Of a DNA stretch of 64,000 bases, positions 34,201 to 45,708 are shown in pieces (position 1 is the first letter of the stretch; each line of letters starts with the position of its first letter). The notes beneath the pieces are model-generated. The model was not told where the DNA came from and searched no databases. It saw nothing but the letters and a program-made list of their open reading frames with translations. Source of the stretch: Siderastrea siderea (lineage: Eukaryota; Cnidaria; Anthozoa; Scleractinia; Rhizangiidae); the NCBI GenBank assembly GCA_964030785.1, contig OZ034971.1, positions 12,927,079 to 12,991,078 on the forward strand, written 5' to 3'. A program made the position numbers and the translations under genes.

Positions 34201-37200
34201 ACGTCCGACTAGTCATCGTTTGTAATTCCATATTCTTCTGCGACCGAGGGAAGTACATCATTCACGGCTTTGTCGAACATCTCAACCAGTAATTTGACGT
34301 TTTCTGAATTTTCTCCGGGCTTTGGAACATATATACTAACAAGCGTTCTTCACAGTATCAGTGACACTGGCAGATTTCCGCCCTGATAAAATAAGGCTTT
34401 TTCCTAGGAGTCAAGAACGACTGGACAGTATCGAGAAATTGAGGCCAAAATAATGGAAATTAAGGTCATAGAAATTAACGCTCCACTTAATTAACGGCGC
34501 GGAAATAAACGTTAACAAAAATTAACGCGACTTAAATTAACGCGAATATTTGAAATTCGCGTTAATTTCATGAAGCGTTAATTTCCTAAAATAAGGTAAT
34601 AAGCGCCGCAGTCCCGGTGCGGTGCTTATTCGAGGAATTCCGTGAAACTAAAAAAGGCACTACAAAGCAACTCTAAAACGAACTTGGACATTTCTTTCCA
34701 TCAAAAGTGATGTTTTGCAGTTCAAAGTGTTTGTTTTACCGCTCGCCCATTAGTTTTTTTATCCAACATTCTTACAATACTTAGGGCGCGTTTTTTTTAT
34801 CCACAATTCTGGAATAAGAATGGTTGGTACGGAATGCTAGGAATAATTCGGATTGTCTGCATGGTCCTGGTCCTGCCTTTTTCTTGTATGAAACATCACT
34901 GAAAAAAACCTCGTACTTTTGGTACAATGAAATTAAAAGCAATGTTTCATTGTGTCCTGATTTTTTCTCCGGTAAAGACGTATTTGAATCCGCAGCGCTC
35001 ATCTCGCCGTCCGCCACCTTGGATTTTCATTCGCAACATTCTGTTCATTCTGCCCCTGGGAGCAGAATGGATGGAATGGCGTTCTGTCCTTTCCGGAATA
35101 GGAATGCGGAATAGAAAAACGCGCGTATTTCACATTCTGGCCATTCTCATTCCAGAATTGTGAATAAAAAAAAAATGTTGTGAAGGCCACGAACTTTTCC
35201 ACGAAGACTGACAATCAAAAGATGCTATTTTCAATTGCTGTAAAAGATAATATTCTTTGTAGCGTCCAAACTTTAAATAAGCGCCGCTCTCAAATAAGCG
35301 CCGCCCTCGAATAAGCACCATACTTGAGACGCGAAAAATTTAATAAGCGCCGCGGCGCTTATTCGAATAAATACGGTATGTCATATCTGCAATATTTCCA
35401 GTTTATTCTTGCTTTCAGAAGAGCGGTACAACAGCCAAGTTATCTTAGACCCTAAAAGTCAGGCCCGTTCCTCGCGTTATTAAATTCCCTTTCTTAAAAA
35501 ACATTTTCCCTCTAACTCGCATTAATTTAAATCACGTTTATAATTGTCTACAATAAGGTATAACAATTGCTTGAATGCTGCGTTTGAAAGTGATTTTTCC
35601 GGCGCACTGGGAAGAGGGTGTATTAAGAAAAGGATAGATTTTCCAAAAGTCCTTCGACGCGAGAGGGCGTCTTGGTGCAAGTATAAGAAAAGGATAAAAC
35701 CACGACAAATTTTTCATAAGATAGTGAGCCTGCCGATATTTTAGCGTGCTGGAAATCCAGTGTCAAATAATTTTCGTAAATATTGAATTAAAAACATTCA
35801 GGAACCGGATAAATTTAACTAAAAATATAAAGGTATGAAGAAAGTACATATTCGCGTTTTTAGTTTTCTTCCTGAATTTTCATAGTCACTTGCCTGTAAT
35901 TTCGCCAGACGGCAAAATTATGTCAGCCAACAATGCCCGCGAATTTTCAAGTTCGAAAGCAATAATTTTAGGACATCAAACAACACAAAGAAAGTCACAC
36001 AAACAATAAAGAACAAAGATAACTCAAGAATCTCAAGTAGGACAAAGGACAACATTTATTTTACAACGAAAAAGCTGACAGAAAACACCGAACATTTACA
36101 AAAATAAATTCATTGACAAACACGGCATCAAAGCAATCGTTTCAGACTGATAAAAACCTAAGCAACCTTTTCGCATCTTCAGAATGAAATCGAACAAAAA
36201 TGGTCATAACAAATCAACTACTTACATCGAACTGATGATTATTCAGGTACTCAAAGATGAGAGAGGTCAATGTTGAGGCACTAAATCCGATTGGAAACGA
36301 AGCAGCGTGGCAGAAACATTTGCCGTCAGCTGGTGGGTTGAATGCGATCTCAAATCCAGCCTCTGCCACTCTAGTGGCGAGTTTTGAAGAAACACTTGTC
36401 TGAGGAAAGAGGCAACCACATGCGACAGTCAGCCTACTGTCAGAGTTCTGGTAAATTTGATTCACTAAAGAGCAAACCTGTTAAAATTACGCGATTTACT
36501 TACCATTCTTGTAGCCAATACACGAAGTTCGAACTGAAGTGCGCTGTTCTCTTTTTTCTTGAATGATTTTCCACGTGGATAGCAATGAGTGACAGCTGTC
36601 ATTGGATACCCATTCGAGTAGCGGAGCGGTGGAGCCGTATGTTTCATTCTCTCAGAATAAAAAATGATGTCTTGAACGTAAATAAATTTTATCGAATTGT
36701 TTTTTCAATATTTTTGGCGGATATTGAGCGATTTTAATAGAAAAAATTTTCTTTAAATAACAAAGGAACAAAGAACAAGGAAAACATTGCCCAATTGAGC
36801 CATCACGAGGAACACTGTAGAGTATTTCATACTTCGCGTGCCAGCAACAGGGAAAGAGAGAGGACCCTGGGAGCGAGGTAACTCCGTTTACAAGATGGCG
36901 GCTAGGCAATTTACAGCGATAGTCGCAGGTAAAACTCTAGGTGCGGGATGTTTGCTGGTGGAATAATCGACGACCTCCCCGACCAATTGAAGAAAAACGG
37001 AATTACTCACAAATGGCTCACAGACATGGCTCGCATGACTCGCATGACTCGCATGGCTCGTATGACTCGCATGGCTCGCACCATGGCTCGTGTGGATCGC
37101 TGGCTCGCAGATTTGGTAGACCCAATAAATTTGAATATCTGTTGGGATTGCATGATTACTGACAGCATTTTTCAGCGCTATATTTATACATACCAATGAC

Positions 37201-40200
37201 CTTTTAAGCTGCTATCTTTTGACATGCAAGCTGGTAACAGACCTTACTCAAACAAAGCTGGGAAATAAAGCAGCTCTTTTGCATGACCCTCTGGGGTGAT
37301 GGTGAAAATTGGATTCAAGCCAGGGATCTCCCTCTTTGCCATGCCAGCAAAACTTACAAGGCACTTTGAAGCACTTAGCAGCACCTCACAAAAAAACCTC
37401 ACATAAGCCCTCTATCTTAAACAATTGCAAAAAGGAGTGTAATTACTTCTTGGTAAACCACTGTTTAAATTAGTCAAGCATGTAAATTGTACAGTCACCT
37501 GATTTGATTTGATATTGCAAAGTTTCTACCAACCACATACAGTATCTCATATGAAATTATAGCCATACCTAGGAAGATACCCCAAAAAATAGTAACTAAT
37601 GTCTAATTTGGTTATACTGTTCTATCACTAGTTTGGGGTTATGGCTTTGCTGCTGTGACGATAATTAGCATGACATCTCTGGCGGGAGTGGCCACTATTC
37701 CATTTGTTGGAAAGAAAATGTACAAGAAGATCTTGGCTATGCTGGTGGCACTTGCTGTGGGAACACTTGCTGGAGACAGTTTACTTCATGTGATACCTCA
37801 TGTAAGGACAGTTTAGCAAAATCGCTTTAGTTTTGTGGAAGTTTTTGATCCATGGGTTATGAATTTTTCATTTTCTAGCGTATACTGCACTTGTTGTTAT
37901 TTGTGTAGACCTTTAATTTGTGGTGAACTATTTTTGTTTCATTTTGGTGGCCATTTTTTCAGTATATATTTAGTTCATGTCATTTAAGGTTTGGATTGAT
38001 TTTGCTCTTTCTTCCTGAAGTTTTATCTAATTATTCAGGGTACTCACATAGAGAAAGCATTAAGTTCAACTTTGCCCCCCACCCTCCTCCAAGATGAATA
38101 CCCATCCATTGCAAACAGTTAGTTTTGTCCCTAGAATGCAACTCCATCATTGTGCGTTGTTTCAAGTAACTTATTTTTCTTGAAAGTATGTCCATGTATG
38201 TCCAACCAAGTCACCATTTTGTTTAGAGAAAAGAAAATAATTATGTGGTCAGACATCACTAAAGTTACATCGCCATTAATTTCCTTTCATTAATATCAAT
38301 GTCGGTTCATCGCACCTTTGTAACAATTTACGTGCTTTCAAGGTGGATTTTCCTTATATCTGACCACAGTTGGGCTTTCATCAGAACATTGGCAAATTTT
38401 GTGGGGTCACTGTCCAGTGACTGAATGTTCTTTGGAGCTCTGGTGTGTGTATGAAAGAGGTTTGACTGCAGTTTTTTTCATAATTTGATTTGTTACCAGG
38501 CATTAGGACTCCATGTTCATGATGAAGCAGAGGCTGGTGGTGATAGTCATGATGATCATTCAGAAGAGAGTGCATTCATTTGGAAAGCTATGGTTGTACT
38601 GGTTTCTATTTATGCTTTTTTCCTGTTTGAAACTTTGATGCATTTGGGATTTAAGAGCAAAGTTTGTGAAGATGGAGGCCACAGTCACATTGATGTTGAG
38701 GTAAGATAAGGATGTTTAACCCTTTCACTAGTAGTGGCCAAAGTAAAAATTTAAGAAAAATCATAAATTTAACTTTTTCAAGTCCTACAAAACGAAAAGT
38801 ACCATAAAAAAGTACTGCTGTCAAGGTTTCATTTGAATGGTCACACCATAGGATTTTATCCACAGACTCAAAAGTTAGAACTACCATAAATGTCTCCATA
38901 ACTGACTCTTGGAGTGAAAGGGTTAAAATAAACAAAATATGCTGTGGTTTTGTAACTTGAAGGGTCCACTGCAAATGCTGCTGAATGATACTAAATTTGC
39001 TCCTTCTGCAGATGGCAATCTACATCGGCATCTCTTTCTCATTTTCTACACCTCTTTTGGGCCTTTATCAGCCTAGATATTCTGCTTAGGGAAAATCATG
39101 TGAGAAGAACATTGTGTACCAAAATTTTGCAGATGCTGTCGGTTGAGAAGTGTCAATGCGCAATCCCTCAGTTTTCACCTCACAATCACATGTCACACTT
39201 CCATCCAGCAGAAGACATTCGTGTGCACTTTTGTGCACTTAAGCATTCTTTGTGTTCTATAATCTGCTTGATAAGCCATGACGGTGCTACCCTCCACATA
39301 ATCATTGAGCTAGGTCGCTTCAACAGTGAGTTGACTCCTATAGATGTACCTTGGAAGAGAGATACAAATGCATCTCTTGTGAAGCAAAGTGTTTCATCTT
39401 AGAACACAACTTTAACAACATGGTTGCTGCAACTAGGGCTTCCATTTGATTTTGTGTCTGTCCTCTAATAATTTTTGCACATCAGATGATTGTCAATTGA
39501 TGTTTTTGGCAAACATGTAATTTTTCTTTTGGGGCAGCTTCCTGGTCCTTCAAGTCGGCACATGAGCTTGAAAAGGGAAAGGAAATGTTCCAAGTTTGAA
39601 CATCATGAAGGAGCCCTTCCACTTGGGAACAATGATGAAAAACCACCAATGGAAAATGGTGACATCATTTTGACAAATGTGGTGAGTAAAAATTTTGAAT
39701 GAAACAAATTTATTGAGGAAACTAAAAGATCTGTTTGGCCAGTTCTGACAAATGTTAAGTGCCTGTAGCTATTTTGTAGTACTGTTGCAATTATTTGTGC
39801 ATTACACCAGGGTAAAACATTGTCTGCTTTCATCTTGGCTTTCACAAATTTACCACAGTGGAATGAAAACCCCAACTACGGCACCACCAAAAGTAACTGA
39901 ACACCGTAACTAATAAGACGTGGTAATACCTCAGTAACAAGACAATGACGGTTATTGTAACAGTATTGTTTAATGAACTTGAAAACAAAGCAATCGTTAG
40001 CCAGTATTTAAAATAAACTGCATCCTAATCTTAACATTACTGCAGTGTGGTCTAACTGCACAAAATCGAGGGAAAGTCAAGGTTTTGAAGCAATCAGATG
40101 AGGTTTGCCCAGGTTGAACCGCAATGTAAAACTGTGAATTGGCTGAAGTAAAACCAGTTCTGATAATATTTATTATTTCTTTATCACAGTTATTTTAATT

Positions 40201-43200
40201 GCCTACACTGTCAATTAAAAAAGTCCAGTCATCAATTAGTATCTTATGTTCCAAACTAGAGATGTAAACTAATCTTACAGTTGATCCACGTCACGCGTGA
40301 ACGGAAACCTCAACACGTGATCCGAGTCTTCAAATAAACAAGCTACTTTCAGTGACGTAACGGAGATCACAAGGGAAATATTGAAGATCTCATTGAAATT
40401 TCCGAAAATGGCTTCTATCTTTGGAGAAGCAAGGGGTTGTGACGGGACAAATCTTTGATTTATCGAGAGACCGCGTTATTTTCTGGGTTCGCTTCTCGTC
40501 AGTGGTTCAAAAACGTTTTAGACGACTAGAAGGAGGTGAAATTATGTCAATTATTTTGCTGACGCGTGATCCCTGTTTCAACCGAACGAGAACAAACCTT
40601 GGAGCTGAACGCTTGTGTAAGAACGGTAGCTCCGAAGGAAGTGGACGAAAACCAAGATACATCTGCCGTGTCAAGCAATTACTGATGACAGTTTTTCCTA
40701 GTTGCGAGGTTGATTAAAGGCAAAGCCGACGCTTCATCCACAGTTAACCAAAGCGTAATGCGAGTTGTTTGTATGGAGCTGAAATTCGATCCAAAATATA
40801 AATGGTCAGTTTTCCGTGCAGAATACCTAAAAAGCGAAATAGAGTTTGAAGACCATTATCTGTTGTGTGTTTGCTGTGTTTTTGCCACTTTTCGGAGCTT
40901 CTGGAGACCGTTTGGGGCGATTTTCTGTTTAACGGTCGATGCGACATCTGTCAAAGTAAAGCCAGTACGTGACAAGACGTCGCTTCGACCGTTAAACAGA
41001 ATATCGCCCCAAACGGCCTCCAGCAGTTCGGAAAAGCGGTAAAGACACAGCAAACACACAACAGGTAAGGTTTTTCAAACTGTATTTTGATTTTTAGGTA
41101 TTTTCCACGGAAAACTGCCGATTATTTTCAATCGAATTTCAGCTCCATACAATCTCTCATATTACGCTTTGGTGACCTGTGCTTCGTCTATTGCATAACC
41201 TACTGCTCAACAATCTTCCGTGATTTTCCCATCCATATATCCTAGGTTTCGCTAGTTTGAACAATTCAATAGATTCTACATGCAACGTCGTCTGAAAGTT
41301 TAGGAGGATAACTTCGTCCCCCTTGACTGAACGTCTCACATGTACTGAACGTTTCATGATGTCGAATGATACAATAAACAGCGCCAGGAGTTGCACGAGC
41401 TGCTGTGGAGATCGCTTTCGGTCCCTCTCCAGTCAAATAATGATCAATTATTCGTCTTCTCGTTTCCTTGTGGAGAGGCTTACCTGGCCTGTTCTTCCGA
41501 CCTAAGGCATTAACATAACCAGGTCTGAACATTTCGAAAAATCTGTGACAGATTCGAAATCTCCTTGCGATTTTCGAAATCTTTCTCTGAATCTCAAGAA
41601 ACAGAAGGCGAATGCCCAAATATGGAGAACATGACTCGTCACGTTGTTTTGAATTTTAGGGTTTCCGTTCACGCGTGACGTGGATCAACTGTAATGATTA
41701 TGATTTAATATTAATGCTGGTTTTAAAATATGTGGTAAAATTTGAAGATTTAATGTGTTCTTATAGTTAATTAACTTCAATCTACTCCTTCCTCTCAAGA
41801 AACGTTGAAATTACGTAATTAATTTTTAATGTGATCTTCTGTTACTAAAGGATGGTCCCATGAGAAATAACAGTATTGCCAGCCCTTCTTGTACATTTCA
41901 TTCCCACTGTGTTTACGAACATGTTTCCAGTACACATACCAACGAGGGTGAATTTGATGTAATGTTAGTATTAATAATAAAATAATATATAGATTTAGCC
42001 AAGCCTAAAAGCGGAGCCGCCAAGGAATAAACTGTTGTTCATTTCTCAAAAATAGTCCTGAAACTTTTCGGTCTGAAATATATTTCAGGCCTTTTTTTTT
42101 GGCTTGTTCACTTTCGAAAAGTGTTTCTCAAAAAGCCCGAAAGTGTTCCGAATTGTCCTCCAATATTTTGGGATCTGTTCTGTAAAACCAAGCTCGAAAG
42201 GTCATTCTAGAGGCTGATCACAGCTTGATTATGTTTTTTTTTTCCGGGCATCAAACTGAACACATATTTTACTCACGAGCCGTCTTGCTTGGTGTTTGCA
42301 ATGTTTCCATATCCTGTCATTAACTGTCAAGGCTTGTCAAATCTCCTTGGATTATTGGCTGTTCGCTTGAATGAACTTGAAACAGCGCTCATTTACAACA
42401 ACCAAATTTAAATGGACTTCATCGCGTTCGGATGTTAACAAATAACACGAACTGCTACTATTAGTCTGGTAAAAAATTTATACTGGCATTTCACCGGCAT
42501 TTTACTGGGATTATCCGAAAGAAAGGATTTTGGGAGCTTCGAAGCACTTGTAATAAACTTGTCAAAGAAATGTCGCGTAGGCTTTTGCAGCAGCCGAGAA
42601 AAAAATTCGAGCACTTTTAGGAACACTCACCGAATAAAATAGCTTTAAACTCAAAACTGCTTCGCTTATAGTTACTTAAGTAACCCTTATATTTCGTTAT
42701 CTAACTTGAGATCATCGAGATTGAAACCAAACAAACACCAAACATGCTTAACTCTATGGCATAAGTTTTGTGGCTGCAAATTGTTTGAAATTTGAGCGCT
42801 TTTAGAAATGCAGAGAATTGTTTTTGGAAGCTTTTCGGATATACAAACCGACAACTGCTTCACTTACAGTTTTTAAATAACTGTTATATTTCATTCTCTA
42901 ACTAGAGACCATCAAGATTCAAAATAAACAAACACCAAACATAAAGTTATCCGCTTTGAGGAACGCACAAAACTGTTTTTGGGAGCTTTTGGGATAAAAT
43001 AGCTTTAAACCGACAGCTGCTTCGCTTAAAAGGTTATTACTATTGAAGACTTCTAGGACAAGAAAATCGACAATTGCACAAAGAGATGTACCCGACAGTC
43101 AAAATTGAAAGCAATTATTCGTCGTAATCTCACTGAAGTGATGCTTGTGCAGCTAGTTGTCTTGCGACTGTGCATAGACCTACTGTTATGTAAAAACAAA

Positions 43201-45670
43201 CACAAAATAATGGACAGAGAAATCATTTTTCAAAAACGTTTATTCGAAAACCCTGTAAGTTTATACTTAAATGCAATTCGCGTTACACTTCCAAAATCGT
43301 GGGTCGGTCCAGGCGAGTCAAATCGGCTGAGCATGGCAAAATATTCAAGACTACATCTGGCACAAATCTTAGCGCTTTTTCTAATAATTTTTTAAAGTCA
43401 AAAGTAAATGACACATTTCTAATGACATCAATTGAATTCCCATTTCAAAACGTAATTTCTTTGACTGTAATACTCAAAATCATGTACCTTAGACCCTTTA
43501 AAAACTTCACTTACTCGGTTATGTTTCAGAACAGGGCAAGCTCTCCGCCGTGAAGAAAACAAAGCAATGAAGTCCTTTGAAGGCAGCTTTCGTAACTTGA
43601 ACTTTTCGCCTTCTACCAGTATTCTTTTGAACTTTTTCTTTCCATTAATAGATATTAGATGTTTTTTTGTCAAATATAAAACTTCAGTACTCTCGTACAA
43701 TCGTTTTGCTAAGGAAGCTTAAGCCTTTAAAGAAACCTCTTTTTCAAAAGCAACGATGGTCATGCGATTTTCCGCCAAGAAAAACGCCGGTTGCCCAAAA
43801 GCACCGCGTGATTTCCAGCCAAGAAAAGATGGCATTCTCTAACCGCCCGTCAGGTTGTCTTTATACCTGCAGCGTTTTTTGACCAAATTTTTCCGTGGAG
43901 TTTTCGGTCGATCGACCAGCTCGACCGCCTGTTGCATATCTGTCTGGAGTTGTGTTATGTTGTGTTCATCCAGTTGTGTTGAGTTGTGTTGCGTTGTGTT
44001 GCTATCTGCTGAGCGTTTTGTCGTCCGGTTGTGTTGCGTTGCGTTGTGTGGCGATCTGCTTTTTGTTGTGTCGTGCGGTTGTGTTCCTGTTGCGTTGTGT
44101 TGCATTGTGTTGCAATCTGCTGTGTGTTTTTTGGACCTCTTGTGTTGCGTTGTGTTGCGTTGTGTTGTTGTTATGCATATGTCGTATGTAGTTCTCTTTC
44201 GTTGCGTTGTGTTTTCCCTGTCGTGTTGCGTTTTGTTTCTTGTCTTTTGTCATTGGCTTTCTGTTGGTTTCCGTTGAGTTGAGTTGGATTGCTTCGCCTT
44301 GCTATTTGCCGTTTTTACCTTGTGTTTGGGAATGGTATTACTTGCCGTGTTCTGCCTTTGTTACCGGCTGTGTTGTCTTGTTTTGGTTCCGTCGTGTTGC
44401 GTTGCGTTGGGTTGCGTTGCGTTTTTGTTTTTGTTTTTTTTTTTTTTTGTTGTGTGTCATTGCGTTGTGTCCGGTTGTTTCGTTGCGTTGGGTTGTGTAT
44501 TGTCTGTTGCGTTGCGGTGTTGTGGAAAAGACATATCTAATAACCCAAGTAGATCAACCCAAGTAACCTCACTCACTGCCAGACAACATCTCGACAGCTC
44601 GACGCAACTCGACCAACACAACAGCCGGCTTATTTATCAAGTAGATCAACACAAGTAGCCTCACTCACTGGCAGACAACATCTCGACAGCTCGACGCAAC
44701 TCGACCAACACAACAGCCGGCTTATTTATCAAGTAGATCAACACAAGTAGCCTCACTCACTGGCAGACAACATCTCGTGGACAGACGGACGTACGTGCGT
44801 ACGTACGGACAGACGGTCACGTGACTATTACGTCACAACCAAAATTTCTTGGATCCATAGGTTACAAAATTTCCTTAGCAATGGAGCTCCGCTGGCGGGC
44901 TTTGCCTGCAGGCTCCACTATTAAACATAGAGGGCAAAATTACTGAATGCTGATTGCTTGAGACAGGGGGCATTTTTTCTTAATTTTCTTTCGGACGAGG
45001 GCAAAATTACTAATTCGGGATTGGCCAAGCGCCAAAATTACTCGCATTTGATTGGCTGAGCGCGATAGCGCGCCATTTGCATTTTGTAGGTGTCTCGAAA
45101 CGAAAAACGCATTTTGAGTTGTTTAAGACAAGGATCGCTTCAAAGTTTGACTTTTAACCGAGATGGTTGGTAAAAATGGTATGGAGATTGGGTGTTTGCT
45201 TGAAGAGGAATTCCAAAAGGTAAACCTGTATGTGTTACGGGAAACAGCAAATTGTTATTTGTTTTAAAACTACTGAAAACTTACAGCGACGTGGTTGATA
45301 GTTTTTCCAGCGAGAGGAAGCTTCGCAACTCAGGTGAATAAAATTTACTTAGTTAATTGAGTTTTAAGTGTGTTTTGTGAATGAACTAGAATTGTATTTA
45401 TCTCTTAAGATGTACATAATGGTCAGTCTTTCTTGTTCTGTGCACTGAGCAACAGTTGAAATGCTTGTTTGGTGAATTGTTTACGAGCGGGTACTTTTAT
45501 AATTATTCTGAGGGCCGGCTGATTGTGTTTCAACGTGCATGGATCGAAAGTTTTCCGAAAATTTTGCCCTCTGTGTTATAAACAAGTAATCGCATTGAGT
45601 CCTCGTAGAATTAAGGATAAATTTCACTTGTATTTTCAAAGTTTTCACAAATTGCTCTCGTCGCTGCGCA

Positions 45671-45708
<38 letters not shown>

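Larger units (their letters stand above)
32154..37123. mobile_element. Autonomous-type MULE with minisatellite TIRs
   Basis: Flanked by a perfect 9-bp duplication AATAAATTT (32145-32153, 37124-37132), beginning 20 bases after the exon 4 donor. The left end GAGTTTTATAATTCTGCGAGCC passes into a GCGAGCCATGCGAGTCA minisatellite (32169-32243). The right end is the inverted minisatellite (37017-37111), closing ATTTGGTAGACCC. Inside, on the minus strand, are MULE transposase/SWIM coding remains (32906-34345) and an OTU-protease exon (36226-36399). It fills most of intron 4 of the ZIP gene. Confidence 0.85.
40278..41691. mobile_element. Tc1/mariner-like element in intron 7
   Basis: TA duplications (40276-40277, 41692-41693) and perfect inverted ends of about 30 bp starting CAGTTGATCCACGTCACGCG. 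It contains a transposase N-terminal remnant on the minus strand (41266-41619) and a large internal palindrome (about 40754-41165). Confidence 0.88.

Noticed and set aside
36888..37199. ORFs encoding [10 protein letters not shown] / MARMTRM repeats
   Set aside because: They are translations of the GCGAGCC minisatellite at the MULE end.
39100..39402. 100-codon ORF in intron 6 of the ZIP gene as an extra exon
   Set aside because: Exon 6 and exon 7 join in phase without it and its content does not fit the ZIP loop.
43855..44658. Several overlapping ORFs of 83-140 codons
   Set aside because: They arise because the GTTGTGTTGC low-complexity run lacks stops in most frames; the products have no domain.
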